DNA of 64,000 nt from Anas platyrhynchos. Lineage: Eukaryota; Chordata; Aves; Anseriformes; Anatidae. The notes beneath the pieces are model-generated. The model was not told the DNA's origin and made no database searches. It worked only from the letters and a program-made list of their open reading frames with translations. Position 1 is the first letter of the stretch, and the number at the start of each line of letters is the position of its first letter. The translations under genes and the position numbers were made by a program. Shown here piece after piece: positions 52,801 to 64,000 of the stretch. The stretch lies in assembly GCF_047663525.1 (NCBI RefSeq), contig NC_092604.1:12077501-12141500 (forward strand), given 5' to 3'.

Positions 52801-55800
52801 ATTAGAAATGTTTTTATCTAGCAGTTCATTTTCCTTCTTGGAGGTGCTTCTGATTGAAATGCCACCTTACACTACTAAATTATAAGTGGTGATACGTGTT
52901 GATTTCTAGAAAAGTTGTAGAGAAAAATCAGACTTGTGAACATCCTCAGAGCTAGATTCAAGTGATTTACTGAATTTAGCACCTGCATGTTAAATAAAAG
53001 ATGTACTTGCACAGATAAAGACAGATATTCCTGACAGTTTAAAAGAGGGTAAGTGACTGAAGAAGCTATTGTTAATATTAATTATATTTTAGTTTAGTTA
53101 TAAAGATACTGAAATAATGCACATGACCATGAGAAGAGGTGTTCTAATTCTGTGTTAGAAGATTAGGATCTTATTATTTGACAAGAGTGGGGAGTGAGAT
53201 ACTTAACCTTCAAGAGTTTTGTGCTTCCACAATCTATGTTAGCAGGCTTTTCATAATAGCATGTGAAAACAAAGAATGAGTAGTGTGGACAGAACTCAAG
53301 TACAAATAAAAATATATTTTTGCTTTCACCTACTGAAAACAAGCAAACCTGAACCTCCAAACATAATTTAATCAAGTCAAAAGAAAAACCGTAGAACTTC
53401 ACTAATGGTACATCTGCAGTTGCAAGCACATTATGCCTGCCATTGATTAGGTTTCTACCAATTACCCTTTCGAGTATGCTATGACAGCTGCCATCTGTCT
53501 AAATCTACAACTAATGATGAGCAATAAACTGGCTGGCAAACACGACAGGAAACAGATGCACTAGACAGGTTGCGTCAAGTATCTTTGTCTTGCAAAACAT
53601 ACCAGATACATAGAGGATACAGTTATAACAGAAACACACAATTGTTCGATGACATTTTTAGAAGGCTAGTTTTTTGTTCTTTTGCTATCTGTTGGCATCA
53701 CTTAGTTCAGCTAGGTCGCTACTACTGAGAGATTCTGCTACGAGATTAAGATGTCCAAGTAAAAACAAGCAAGTAATGACAAGAAACTTTTTGTACTTTA
53801 AAGCCTCCAAACTGGAAGATACCAGACGACATTAGGTGTAGTCACCTTCATATGTTCCTGCATGTAGCAGGACATGGAAGCAGCGCATACACAAAACCCA
53901 TGTAAGAGAGTGGACCATCACCTTAAGTTTCTATTATTAGCTTTTGGCAATATTTTCATGCCATTATTTTAGCTTCTTCATACAACTAGTTTAATTGGCA
54001 AGGAAAAGATCACTGCTTCTTTTGGAAATTGTTCAGATTTTACAGAAATGACTAGAGAATGCTGCGTGAAGTCTAGCACTCCTGATTCTAAACCTCTCCC
54101 ATTCTAGCTCTTAGGCAGTATTAAGTTATCTTATTTGCTCCTTAGAGGACAGCATAACTTGTTTTCTTTCAGGGATCTTCTCTCATGGCCTTTAGTAATA
54201 CCACTCAACATGTATTCGTCACAATACATTTTCCTTGTACAAATAGAAGCAAGAAATCTACATGACAACTACATGCTACCCAATACTGACAGGGCAAAAG
54301 GAAAAACAAAGGAAAAACACTTTAGCAGATACAAAGGCAATTGCAAACTTACCTCTTGGGGTGGAATATCAAAGGAGATGGTCCTCATATCAACTTTGAT
54401 GAAGCTGTCTGTGCAGGGCAGGGCAAAAAACAAACCTGTACAAAAAAATCCATCAGACAGGATGCAAAAATGGGTCATTAAAATAGATGGCACTAGCTAC
54501 AGAAATAAGCTTCAGTCCAGCCACTGTAGCTGTACAGCCCTCTTCATAATGAGCTCAGCAGCATGTTCACTGGTGGCTTTCATGCCAGGATAAGATTTTA
54601 AGAAAAGTATGCTGAGAAGCTTTAATTTATTCAGCTCTAACTTATTTAGAGAGCTTTAACAACAACAAAATCACCAAACACCAACCCAACCCAAAAAATA
54701 AACAAAAAACAAAAGAACTGCTAAGAGCTACTTTTCAAACCTTGTCCTACATAGTTACTTGTGGGGCCTAAAATTATCAACCTCCTTTTGTTCTGGTGGG
54801 TCACTATTTCTTCAACATTACAGCACTATGAAAATATCCCAAAATCTAGATTAAAATGAAGGGAGAAGTTATTGCCCCTTTTAATCACTTTGAACATCAG
54901 GAGCAATAGCTGAAAAACACATTCTTTCTCATGAGAATTTTTAATATGCACAGAAAACTTTTCAAAATTAACATATAGTTTAATTGCTTCTATTTCTTTT
55001 TAAGAATGATATGGCTTTCAACCCATTTTGGCTTTAACTGAAATGCAAAACTTTTGTTTTTAAAATGGCACACTTGATGCCGCTATTCCTCACTTTCTAT
55101 TCTGTGCTTTTAATTCTACCTGAAGACCATGCATTAACTAAGGAGATCTGGGTAAGGCTCACAGATAATTAGCTTACTACCTTCCCCATATAGATAACGT
55201 ATCTTGCCACTGAAGTTACAAAATGCTTGAGAAACCCATTCAGAAGCCTAACTCCATGTCTCCAGACAGCTATTATTTTGCCAATGACTCAATTAGCACA
55301 AATATTAAGAATGCTCTCCAGGACATACCCGGTCCCTTTGCTCCGCCTCTGATGCGTCCAAGTCGGAAGATGATGGCTCGCTCATATTCCTTTACAACCT
55401 GTAATAAATAGTTGGATATCATGCAAGAGTTTCCAAAAGCTGCATCACGAATTACAAACCAAATATACAGCAACCTAAGACAGTCTTAAGTCTCTTATCT
55501 AATACGCATCGCATTTCATTTCTATACTGGCTGCTTTTGAGAGTTTTAGCCTAACCCTTACTTTTAAAAAGCAAACAGAAAAAGGAACAATGAGAAAAAT
55601 GTTCCAGAAGAAATATTCTTCAGACTATAGCACCACCTGTCAATAGCAGAAGCAACAACACTTCATCTGGGCAAGACCAAGCACTGAAAGCAGCCATCGG
55701 AAATATCCTGGCAACAAGAAAACAAAGCGCAGTAGATGTGATCCAGCAGAGATTTTCCAATTCTAATTCTGATGGGGTATATTGGGAAAAACAAAGCAGG

Positions 55801-58800
55801 AGTTATTCTCTCAGGTCTGGAAACATCAAGCTCGAGGTGTTCACAATGACACATTCTCTAAGAATCTGTCATGTACACACATGCATATATATGCACATAT
55901 TTATATACTTCATATGTACACACATACATATATAGAGATCTTAATACTAAAACAAACAAAAACAAAAAATAAAAACAACAAATAAACAAACAAAACAACA
56001 ATCCTCCAAGATTAACTATGAGTTCTTACAAATTATTTTGATATCCCAACTAGCTTATGTACAAATGACAACTGGGTAGACAGTAAAGATGCCCATGCAA
56101 AAATCATTTTGACTAAACACTGTAATAGCACTTTTCTCTTTGATCTGAAGATTAACATACAGAAACATTTCTGCTATAGTCCAAGAGAGAATAGATTCAC
56201 TTGTGTTTAAAATAAATATGATAGTGAACAATAATAACCACTGGGAAGCACCTGTACTGCTTAAAGTTTTAATCCAGCTTAGCAGTGAAAAATTTTACCT
56301 TGATGCACATCCAGATCGATATGGGAAATGTAGCAAGAATTAAAATATAAGAAATTATCACCAGAATCCATCCACACACACCAAGGCCAGCATTGGATTG
56401 ATCTGGAAGAAAAGAGCAGAAATTTTCAGAGTTTTAAAACAAAGAATGCTTGTTAAGGAGAGCACCTACACTGGGATATTTACTTTGAACAGTCCTTGAA
56501 TAAGTCACTGCTAACATTACTCTTACTGCCAAACTCATTAGGTTTAGATCAAGCCAAATTAAAAGGCAAATTCTGCTTTTGTTTGCACTGCTCTCAAGTT
56601 GCACAAGGTAGCAGAGGACAGGATGTGCTTCAAGTCACATTCATGCAGAATTAAGTATGCACTTTCACACCCACACCTGGAGCTAACAGATTTCAATACA
56701 AGCTTTCAAATGCTTCCTTCTTCCTCAGCATTCTCTAGCAGAATGACATACAGGCAGCAGTAGAAATCCTGTTCCTTTAGGAGCTAAAGAAGTCAGAGCA
56801 ACACTTGCTTCATAATGAGTGAGCTTGAAATACCCTGTGGCCCGTCTAGCAATAGGACATTTAAAATTTGGTTTATATTCCAATTGTCATAGATGCAGAT
56901 CTGAGAAAACCTGCACTCTCAGTATTGCTTGATCTAGGAAGTAGCATAAGAGGTAGTGAAAGACTACCTGACTGTAAAATAAGGTCTCTGTAAAAAATTT
57001 CTTGTCCAAAGACTCCTATTGCTTAGAAAATAGACACGCTAGTGCTCTGTCAGGAATGACACCGACTGAAGGTATTTCTAGAAACACCAAACAAGAGCTA
57101 GTGGTATCAAATACTATACAGCTAAAAAAAGCAACGTGCCACGATTTGTTGTCAAGCATTCATGAAGCGATAGGAAGTTTCCCTTCCTGCCAGTTAAAAC
57201 TCCCAACAGGCTGCCAGGAGCCCACTGCCAAGCGGGGACATCCCAGGGTGAAACACACAACGATCACATTCCTGCTAGAGATACTGACATCCATCCTTCT
57301 CACCCCAGCTGCTAAAAAGCCAAAGGTATGCTGCCAAAAAAATCCCTGCAAAGCTCAGAAACACACAGCTCACATTTAGATAAAAGAAAGTTGCTTTGGG
57401 GTCACTCTTCCCAATTTTGCTGAACTGTAAATACACCTTTACAGTGCTACAGATATGTGATCATTATCCTAACTTGATCAACACCACAAAAGGCGTGGAG
57501 TAATTACCTACCTCACTGCATTCAGCAGCTTGCTTAGCACAGAAATTCAATTAATGAGCCTGCAAGTTTCTGTTTAGTTCTACCTGGTATTATACAATAA
57601 ATTCTGCCCTGTACTCACCAGAAACAATTATAATTCCATTTTTACAACAAAACTTGCCAATGGTAAGAAATAAGTAAGTCTCCAAGTCTCTACCCTAACA
57701 GAGATTCTGGGCAGAACCCATTTTGTTATAAAGCAAAATCTTGACTTTGAAAAATTCTAACAACTCCAGGTACGGGCATAAGCACTTTGTGGTGCCCACA
57801 ATTGAATTCAGCCTTGAATGAAGAGGGAAGTGAGACAGATGAGTCATTAGATAACCCTGAATGCAAATAATAGCAAATGCTTTGCAAATTCAGATCCGCA
57901 ACACTTGACTGAAGTCACAGAAGTCATCAAAATAATTGGGAACCGATATAAAAGTTTCCATTCCTCTTTTTCCCAGATTGTGAGCCTTTCTGCCATTGAG
58001 CCTTTCAAGTAAGACAGAATACGGAAGCGGTGGAAAGTAACTGTTGTCTCACGTGGTATCTTCAACTCGACAAAGTTACTCAGACCTGAAGGCCATTGGT
58101 ATCTTATCCCTTTCACATGCCAGTGTAATAACCCTCAGGGAGGCATGTCATGTTGTGTGTCACTTTAAAGTTCCTCTGTGGAAAGTTACCTAAAGATACT
58201 GCCCTGCAATTTCCTGTTACGTAATGGAAATTCCAGCTTAAAGGAGTCATTTCCAGGTCTTCTGAGGAAGCCACAGAAATGCATTACCTGGAATACTTCA
58301 CACCCATATGTACTGTATAGGTAGCTGTTGGCATTAAGCAACATCTATAAACTCACTACTGCAGGGAAAATTACCTCTTGCTTTGCAACAAGGTGTTAGC
58401 TAACCTAAAACCATAAAAAGCCCACACTGATTAAAGAGGAAAAGTTTCCTTTTCTCTTTCATTTGCTAATTTTCATAAACCTAAAGGAGCCAAGGATCCT
58501 GCTTCAGTTCTACTCTACAGCTTACCATCAAAGCTTCACTGCACCAATTATCTGCTCATACTTGAACCACACCGCTAAAAGAAGTATTTGTACATTTGCT
58601 TCCCTGATGAACCCAAAGGTGGAAGTTACAACTCAAGTAATGTACAATTTCAAGATCTCAAGTAAGCACATTTTATTGAGCAAAAATTATTGTCCAATCA
58701 TCCAGTATATTTCACAACATGTGAAATGCTGTCTCGTGAAAAACCATATGAAATACAGGAAGCGTGTTTGGAATCCATGCAATGAGCTTATTATTGCAAT

Positions 58801-61061
58801 TCTTGAACATCTCATGCATGGAATTTGGATAACTTCAGCAACTGGCCACTTGTCAGCTGCTCTCAGTCAGGCCCATCAACACAGCACTCTACATAGCAGC
58901 AAGTTCAACAGCACCAAAATGAGACTGACAGGGACAATGCAGGTGGAACGCACAGCCTCAGATGCACCTCTTGTGCATGATGCATATCCCTGATCACCCA
59001 ACCTACTGAAAAAAAAAAAAAAGATTTTGCACAACACAAAGTGCTGGCTTACAGCAGACTTCCTCCCAGCCCTCCTTCACTTTTTGCTTTCACCCATTCC
59101 ATACGGGCACCCTTCAGTGGAGATAAAATGTGTCTTTGTTTTGGCAGGCAGTGACAAGCAACAGCTCGGGGAGATGCTCTTTTCATAAAATGTCTGCAAA
59201 ACAACTACAGAACTACTGAAGACAGACTTGCAGTGTATTTTGCGATCTCGAGGCAAAGCAACAATAAAAAGGCCTGTCTAATTTCCTAGCTGCATCTGTA
59301 GAATTCAAGATCAGCAAAAGAGAGCTAGAATGAGAAATAAGGAAAATTGGTTCTGTACTGGGAGTTCTGCTTGGGAACACTAAAGAACTGGGTTCTGCTT
59401 CTTGACAGATCCCCATGTGAGATTTCTGATACTGTTATATGATTAAACTCATAAAGGGGAGATGCAATTTACTCCTTCCAAGGGGAAAAAACAAACAAAC
59501 AAACAAAAAAAACCACCTTATTTAACATCACACAGTCCTTTTTTTTTTTTTTCTTTTTTTTTTAATTTCCAGTGACTTTAGCTTCTCAACTTCTCTTCTT
59601 TGCTGCTTGATTCTCCCAAGTGCTGAGTTACACGCCCCACAGCTTCAGTTCAAATGTTATCCACTTTTTCCGGACTCTAACAATAGTCTTGCTCTTTTGT
59701 TATCAAGAAACTCTAAACTCAGACATGAATTTTATCAAAGAATCCTATTTGTGGACAGTCTGCAATAAATTATGTATCTTTAGGAAATAAACCACAAGGG
59801 AAAAAAAAAAAAAGAAAAACATCTTAATTGAATTAGCCTTGGACCCCTTTAAGGCTGACTGGAACAGTTACTGCTGCTGTATCCAGGAATCATCACTTGA
59901 CTCATCAAACAGTATTAGCAATTTATTACAAACAATTAGTTCCAGGAACTGAGATGAAAGGGCGAAGTTCTCCTATGACCGCTTTAGGTGTGGCATGCCC
60001 TTCACTGGAGATCTATTCCCTTCTGCAGAGCCTGAGCACACACAAATGGAACAAAGGCATCCCTGTCCAATTGCAAGAATGTGTACAACTGCGTTGTCCA
60101 GGGAGGTGGGGGAGTCCCTGGGGTGTTTAAGGAAAGGTTGGACCTGTTGCTTAGGGACGTGGTCTAGTGGGTGATAGCGAGGCAGGGGGACAGTTGGACC
60201 TGAGGTCTTTTCCAACCTTAATGATTTTATGACTCCCAGGTGCTGTGGTGGGAAAGGACCTTCCTCCACAGCCGAGCAAGCACCACCAGACACAACAGAA
60301 CACACACAGGGCTTGGAGCACCAGATGGGCACTTCCACTTTCACGCTGCTGCTCTGAAATCCAGGGCAGTACGAGAATGACTCAGTACTGTTATTGCGTG
60401 ACAGTTATTCCAGGATTTGCTAATTAGCAAACAACAACTACTGCTTTCAATGAGAACTAATCATTTTTTTTTTCAAAGCATTTCAAAGCTTTTTACATGG
60501 GAAACAGCCAAAATCATCATGTCTCGTTAACCGAAATTACGTCTATTGCCTACTTGCTCTGTAGATACTTTATCATGACAAAAATAACTGCTGGCCAGCC
60601 TCAGCCTCCAGAACAACGCAGCACACCACAGAAGAAACACTGGCAGCAAGGCAGGGAAGGGCTGGCAGAGCCCAGATGAGACTGGGGTCAGAGCAAGTGC
60701 TGCTTGGTATCCTAACCAATGTAGCTATGGGATGAAATGCGAGGCCTCGGCATGGATACGAGAATAAAACGTGTGCCATGAGGCACCGGGCCACAGAAAT
60801 CTACGGGTATTTATACACCATGGTCTGCCTAGCCAAAGCCCTTGTACACAGGGGGATCTCACACATGTGCTTCCTTCTCCAGTTGCAGCTGACAAAAGTT
60901 AAATTAAGTCACCCCTCTTCAGCAGTATGAACATAACAGGAAAACGCTCCAGCTTTCGGTGAGAGAAAAACCACCAGCTGCATCATTTGAGCGCATCACC
61001 CGCGAGGCAACATCCTCTAGCACACCGACACCTGACCGTGCCACAAAAACGCTATGGTTCG

Positions 61062-61101
<40 letters not shown>

Positions 61102-61526
61102 GAAGGGAAAGTTGAATGCAGCGCAGAGGGTTTACTAACGGGGTAAACAAGCCGTCCCCCGGCCCTCTGGGGCTCCTCGGGGACCGCGGCTCCCCTCCCG
61201 TGTGCCCGCTCCGCTTCGCGTCTCAGCGGCCGGAGCCCCGCTGAGGGGAGCCGGGAGCGGGAGGGCGCGGGGCCGCCCGGGCTGAGGGGAGCGGGGGCTG
61301 CCCCGGGGGCGGCGAGGCTCTTCTGAGCCGCTAACTTCGCTCTGCGAACTTCGCTCAGCGACAAACGGGAAAGAAAGAAAGAAAGAAAGAAAGAAAAGTA
61401 AAATAATAATTAAAAATAAAAACGAAGCAGATAAACCGAAAGGGGGCCGTGCTCCCCTCCCACCGCCCCGCCGTTACCTCGATGTCGCAGCGCCTTAGGC
61501 ACCGACCCCATCTCGCAGTCCGCCAT
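49668..61526 (-). CDS. STOM: STOM, stomatin (band 7 / SPFH membrane scaffold), complete
   Basis: Stomatin is a monotopic, cholesterol-binding SPFH protein that oligomerises on the cytoplasmic face of the plasma membrane and modulates channels and transporters. Seven coding exons on the minus strand: 61526-61478, 56402-56299, 55398-55329, 54435-54353, 51562-51359, 50828-50694, 49862-49668. All are GT-AG, and the frame closes at TAG with 279 residues (human 288). Visible features: Cys26 in GVCGW (the palmitoylated Cys30 of human), a hydrophobic hairpin at about 28-50 with Pro43 (human Pro47, needed for the hairpin), then the SPFH domain from [14 protein letters not shown] through FDIPPQEILTKDSV and [14 protein letters not shown], the A/E-rich coiled region [15 protein letters not shown], and the oligomerisation and cholesterol region [14 protein letters not shown]. 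The start ATG has a good context (GCCATGG). The first 20 residues differ from mammals. Confidence 0.95.
50694..50828 (-). CDS. STOM: STOM coding exon 6 (residues 171-215)
   Basis: It encodes [32 protein letters not shown] and [13 protein letters not shown], the end of the SPFH domain and the start of the coiled coil. Phase 0 at both ends. Confidence 0.96.
51022..51059. repeat. Two copies of a 16-bp direct repeat
   Basis: AGCTTTATGAAAGGAA occurs at 51022-51037 and 51044-51059 without mismatch, in a STOM intron. Confidence 0.9.
51359..51562 (-). CDS. STOM: STOM coding exon 5 (residues 103-170)
   Basis: It encodes [40 protein letters not shown] and [14 protein letters not shown], the SPFH core. 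An open frame that starts at the internal methionine is the same exon read through the donor CAG|GTATG. Confidence 0.96.
54353..54435 (-). CDS. STOM: STOM coding exon 4 (residues 75-102)
   Basis: It encodes [20 protein letters not shown] and FDIPPQE. Cys82 lies in the LPCTDSF motif, equal to human Cys87. The donor is GAG|GTAAG. Confidence 0.95.
55329..55398 (-). CDS. STOM: STOM coding exon 3 (residues 52-75)
   Basis: It encodes [20 protein letters not shown] and KGPG, the start of the SPFH domain. The glycine codon 75 is split with the next exon. The donor is CCGG|GTATG. Confidence 0.95.
55871..55934. repeat. Spaced repeat of an alternating purine-pyrimidine 21-mer
   Basis: ATGTACACACATGCATATAT at 55871 recurs about 42 bases later with one mismatch (ATGTACACACATACATATAT). 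The first copy contains the perfect palindrome TGCATATATATGCA. It lies in STOM intron sequence. Confidence 0.85.
56299..56402 (-). CDS. STOM: STOM coding exon 2 (residues 17-51, membrane hairpin)
   Basis: It encodes [20 protein letters not shown] and [14 protein letters not shown]. This is the intramembrane hairpin with its central proline and the juxtamembrane cysteine. The donor is AAG|GTAAAA. Confidence 0.95.
60093..60234 (+). mobile_element. CR1 LINE 3'-terminal fragment in STOM intron 1
   Basis: About 140 bases match the CR1 3' end: CAGGGAGGTGGGGGAGTCCC, then GGTTGGACCTGTTGCTTAGG, and the TTTTCCAACCTTAATGATTT segment before a decayed ATGATTTTATGA tail. It is plus-oriented, opposite to STOM. 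Too short to assign a subfamily. Confidence 0.85.
61064..61098. repeat. Long T homopolymer (35 bases)
   Basis: An uninterrupted T run in STOM intron 1 (A run on the gene strand). Its length in the assembly should be treated as uncertain. Confidence 0.9.
61369..61397. repeat. (GAAA)7 microsatellite
   Basis: Seven GAAA units lie about 80 bases inside STOM intron 1, next to the promoter island. It is a likely polymorphic tetranucleotide. Confidence 0.92.
61478..61526 (-). CDS. STOM: STOM coding exon 1 (residues 1-16)
   Basis: It encodes [16 protein letters not shown] and the first base of Asp17. The donor CGAG|GTAACG lies inside the CpG island. The peptide is unlike the mammalian N-terminus, but frame, start context, donor and position all fit. 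Confidence 0.85.
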
Positions 61527-61900
61527 GGCTGCTGCCGCCTCTCCTCAGCCCGGCCCGCCCTGTGCTGGGGGTGGCCGCCACCTGGGTGGGGCCGCGGCGC
61601 GGGCGGTGGCAGCCGTTGGGCCGCGCGCTGCCGCCTCAGCGCCGCTCCCCGGTGCTGTGAGGAGCCGGGGGGCACCGACCCCAACCCCCGAGCCTCGGTT
61701 CACCCCGCCCGCCCCTCACAGGCAGGGAGAGGGGGAATTGAGGTGTGAGGAAGGGGGTGAACGGCCCCCGGAGGCACGGAGGGGAGGCAGGGGTGTGAGG
61801 GACGAGGGCCAGAGGCAGGGGGTGTCCTGAGGAAAAGGGGGAGTCCTGAGGGGTGGTCGCTGTGGGGGGAGGAAGGTTTGAGCCCGGCCTCGCGTTCAGG

Positions 61901-64000
61901 TTGAGGTGGGAATGGGAGCCTCTGGTTCCTAGTGGGTAAAGGTGGGTCTCGTGTGAGAGGATGAGTTGGGAGTAGTGTGCAAATTCATGGGTTTTTGCTT
62001 TTATCCACTCCTTTTAAGGAGTTATGCGCTGGTGCATTCTGTGCCTCCTTCTGAGGCCCAGCTAAAGCGTGTGTCCAAAATGAGGGGGGAATTGAAACAC
62101 TCCTAAAGAAAATAACCATTTCTGAGAAATACACCTCAAGTTTCAGGTATTACTGCGGTTCTGACCTGTGTCAGGACACTGACAGTTTCCCAACCTATTG
62201 CAGGACACTGGTGGAGAGTTTGGAGCTTGAGTCCCCTTTCTGAAGACACCAAAGCTGTGATCCCCGCTGTTGTCCCACAAGGCTCATCCCACAGGAACAA
62301 GGTGTGTGTAGAAACACGTTGTTACACATATGGTCTTACACACCAGTTGCAACAATAATATTATAAGGAAGATGAGGGTGTCAGCATTTTTCTCTCTCTC
62401 GTTTGCTGACCGTTGGGTCTTCTGGCAAATAGATTGCTTAGAATGCCTCAGAATGATAAAGAAGGAAGGATGAGTTTGAAATGGGAGGAACAAGTTCTGT
62501 GAAATCACAGAGCAGATGAGCTTTGGTGAACTCTTGTCACCAATGCCAAATTTGGCACTAGAAAAGTCTAAGCTAGTGCCAACAACAAGATCAGTGCTTT
62601 TAAAATTAATATGAATTGAGCATTAAAAAAATGTGTCCTTCTTGATTTACTTAATTTCAGCAAAGAAAAGGAAGCATCTGTTAATTTGCCCTATCATTAA
62701 ACTAAAAAGTCTGCAAATAAAAGGCCTTTTATCCTACATGAAGCTGGTAACCTTGCTTCATTTGAAGCTCCAATATCTCAGCAACATGTTGTGTACTTAT
62801 GTACAAATTTATGTTGGCATTTTGCTCAAAAAAGAGAAAGCCTTCTGTCTAATTTTAAATACGCTCTCATTCCATTTCTTTTGCTGTCTTAAGACGTTTG
62901 CCAAGAAAGTTTGAAAAAACACAGGGTGGTGGTGGGCTGATACTGTTCTGTGGTTTGTTACTGCCATCTACTGTTTTTTGCTGTGTGCTTCACACGGTAT
63001 TTAATGCAATTTAATTAGTCTTTCCGTAAATACTGAAGTAAAGAAAAGGATACAGGATTACTGACAGGTAGGTAGTAACTCATAAGTGCACACAACAGTG
63101 AGATGAGTTAAATTAGATGCGTTCTGTGGGCAATGAAGTCATGTGAAATACTATCAGACAAAGCCTGAGAAGAAAAATATGAAAAAATACAACCTTTACC
63201 TAATAATAGCATCTGAATGTCTTCTATCCTCCTTGTAATTTTTGTTTCGATAAATAAAGGAATTAGGGGATTTGATTTTTGTTTGGCTAGAAGACAACAG
63301 TGGAGTTGAAAATGGATTTATTAATCTTTAGGCTTTATGAAGAGAAAAACTTCATTGGATTTTGCCTTTATCATTTCTGTGAGTAATTTTGATTTCAAAC
63401 ACAGAAGTTCCAGTCAATAATAATTCCTCAGTATCATTCTGTTCATTTACATCATCTTTCCTTGAATTCTAAGGTATCTGTAGACTGTTAATTAAACCAT
63501 TTGTGTGAGGTGTGCCAGCCTTGGAAACTCCAGTTCTTTGTCTTGTGTGGGCAATAGCTGCAGCGTTCTATTAGCCTTCAAAAGGGAAATATGGTACACA
63601 AACATACTGATTGTAGACTGAGGTGTTTGTAAATGTGATTTTTGCTTTCTTAAGGTGCAAAAACTGAGTGGTTTACAAAGCGACCTGTAGATGTCAGCAA
63701 GATACTAACCACAACTGCTGCCAATGGTAGTCTTTTTGAAGCATGCATTCAGTGTCTTGATTTTTGTCATCCCGGGCTTTTTTTTTTTTTTATTAAAAAG
63801 AAACTTCCTTATAGAAATGCATTAGTCCATAACCATTATGAAATCATATCAGAGGCTTTTCCCTTAAGTGTCCTTGTGACCTTAAAGAGATGCTGGATGT
63901 GGAATGTTTAATTTACAAACCCCATTTGGAGCTGCTCATACTATGCAGAATTTTATGGGAAAACTTACTTAAATGCTTGCTCTTCTAAGCTCATGAAGTG
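61901..64000. other. Sequence upstream of STOM to the right edge
   Basis: AT-rich and without a recognised exon, RNA gene or mobile element. A CTCF-like site lies at 62961-62974 and a T run at about 63778-63792. The open frame at 62633-62914 has no family motif. Confidence 0.5.

Larger units (their letters stand above)
49863..61477. other. STOM introns
   Basis: Six introns: 49863-50693, 50829-51358, 51563-54352, 54436-55328, 55399-56298 and 56403-61477. The last holds a CR1 tail near 60093-60234. Simple sequence includes (AAAT)n at about 50659-50678, A/C-rich runs near 54660-54715, 55950-55995 and 59488-59511, and T runs near 59539-59551. No additional exon is recognised. Confidence 0.6.
61150..61900. 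promoter_or_regulatory. STOM: CpG-island promoter of STOM
   Basis: A GC/CpG-rich block surrounds the STOM start codon at 61526. Transcription on the minus strand should begin a short way above 61530. No TATA box is seen. The intronic edge of the island is flanked by two simple repeats, (GAAA)n at 61369 and a 35-base T run at 61064. Confidence 0.75.

Noticed and set aside
58463-58993. A 176-codon open frame in STOM intron 1
   Set aside because: No domain, no splice context, mixed composition. It looks like chance in AT-rich intron.
61449-61830. Open frames of about 100 codons antisense to STOM exon 1
   Set aside because: Composition artefact of the island, with no family similarity.

Overview
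The window is vertebrate nuclear DNA and almost certainly comes from a bird. It carries spliced genes with GT-AG introns, three CpG-island promoters, and fragments of CR1, the dominant LINE of bird and reptile genomes. Two CR1 copies keep the typical 3' tail, and the gelsolin-like protein ends in a C-terminus I associate with avian gelsolin. A galliform or waterfowl-like (Galloanserae) genome fits best, but that is inference. Three protein-coding genes can be rebuilt exon by exon: RAB14 (minus, partial, off the left edge), GSN (plus, complete) and STOM (minus, complete). The order RAB14-GSN-STOM is the one I know from human 9q33, so this is a conserved block.

Layout. 1-12.35 kb: the first four coding exons of RAB14 (residues 1-117) and its CpG-island promoter at about 11.75-12.85 kb; most of this stretch is intron. 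The same island has a good donor and acceptor pair pointing the other way, so a divergent plus-strand transcript is possible. 12.9-21.4 kb: intergenic, AT-rich, with a 0.55 kb CR1 fragment near its right end. 21.4-22.2 kb: a CpG island that probably drives cytoplasmic gelsolin. 22.2-34.2 kb: a long first GSN intron. 34.32-34.46 kb: a phase-matched exon coding 45 mostly hydrophobic residues, which I read as the start of secreted (plasma) gelsolin. 35.66-47.54 kb: sixteen coding exons giving 730 residues from the cytoplasmic start, or 778 with the secretory exon. 47.7-49.7 kb: convergent 3' ends of GSN and STOM. 49.67-61.53 kb: seven coding exons of STOM (279 residues), starting in a third CpG island. 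61.9-64 kb: no gene seen.

Biology. RAB14 is an endosome/Golgi GTPase. Gelsolin cuts and caps actin filaments, and its secreted form clears actin from plasma. Stomatin is a cholesterol-binding scaffold under the plasma membrane. They are neighbours by synteny, not a known pathway or operon.

I found no undescribed system. The observations most worth checking are: the secretory exon of GSN; the missing P1 aspartate at the site matching the mammalian caspase-3 cut in gelsolin; a stomatin N-terminus unlike the mammalian one; the possible divergent transcript at the RAB14 island; and three CTCF-like sites. I had no tools, so all splice sites were read by eye. The internal exons are supported by reading-frame closure and by protein similarity from memory.
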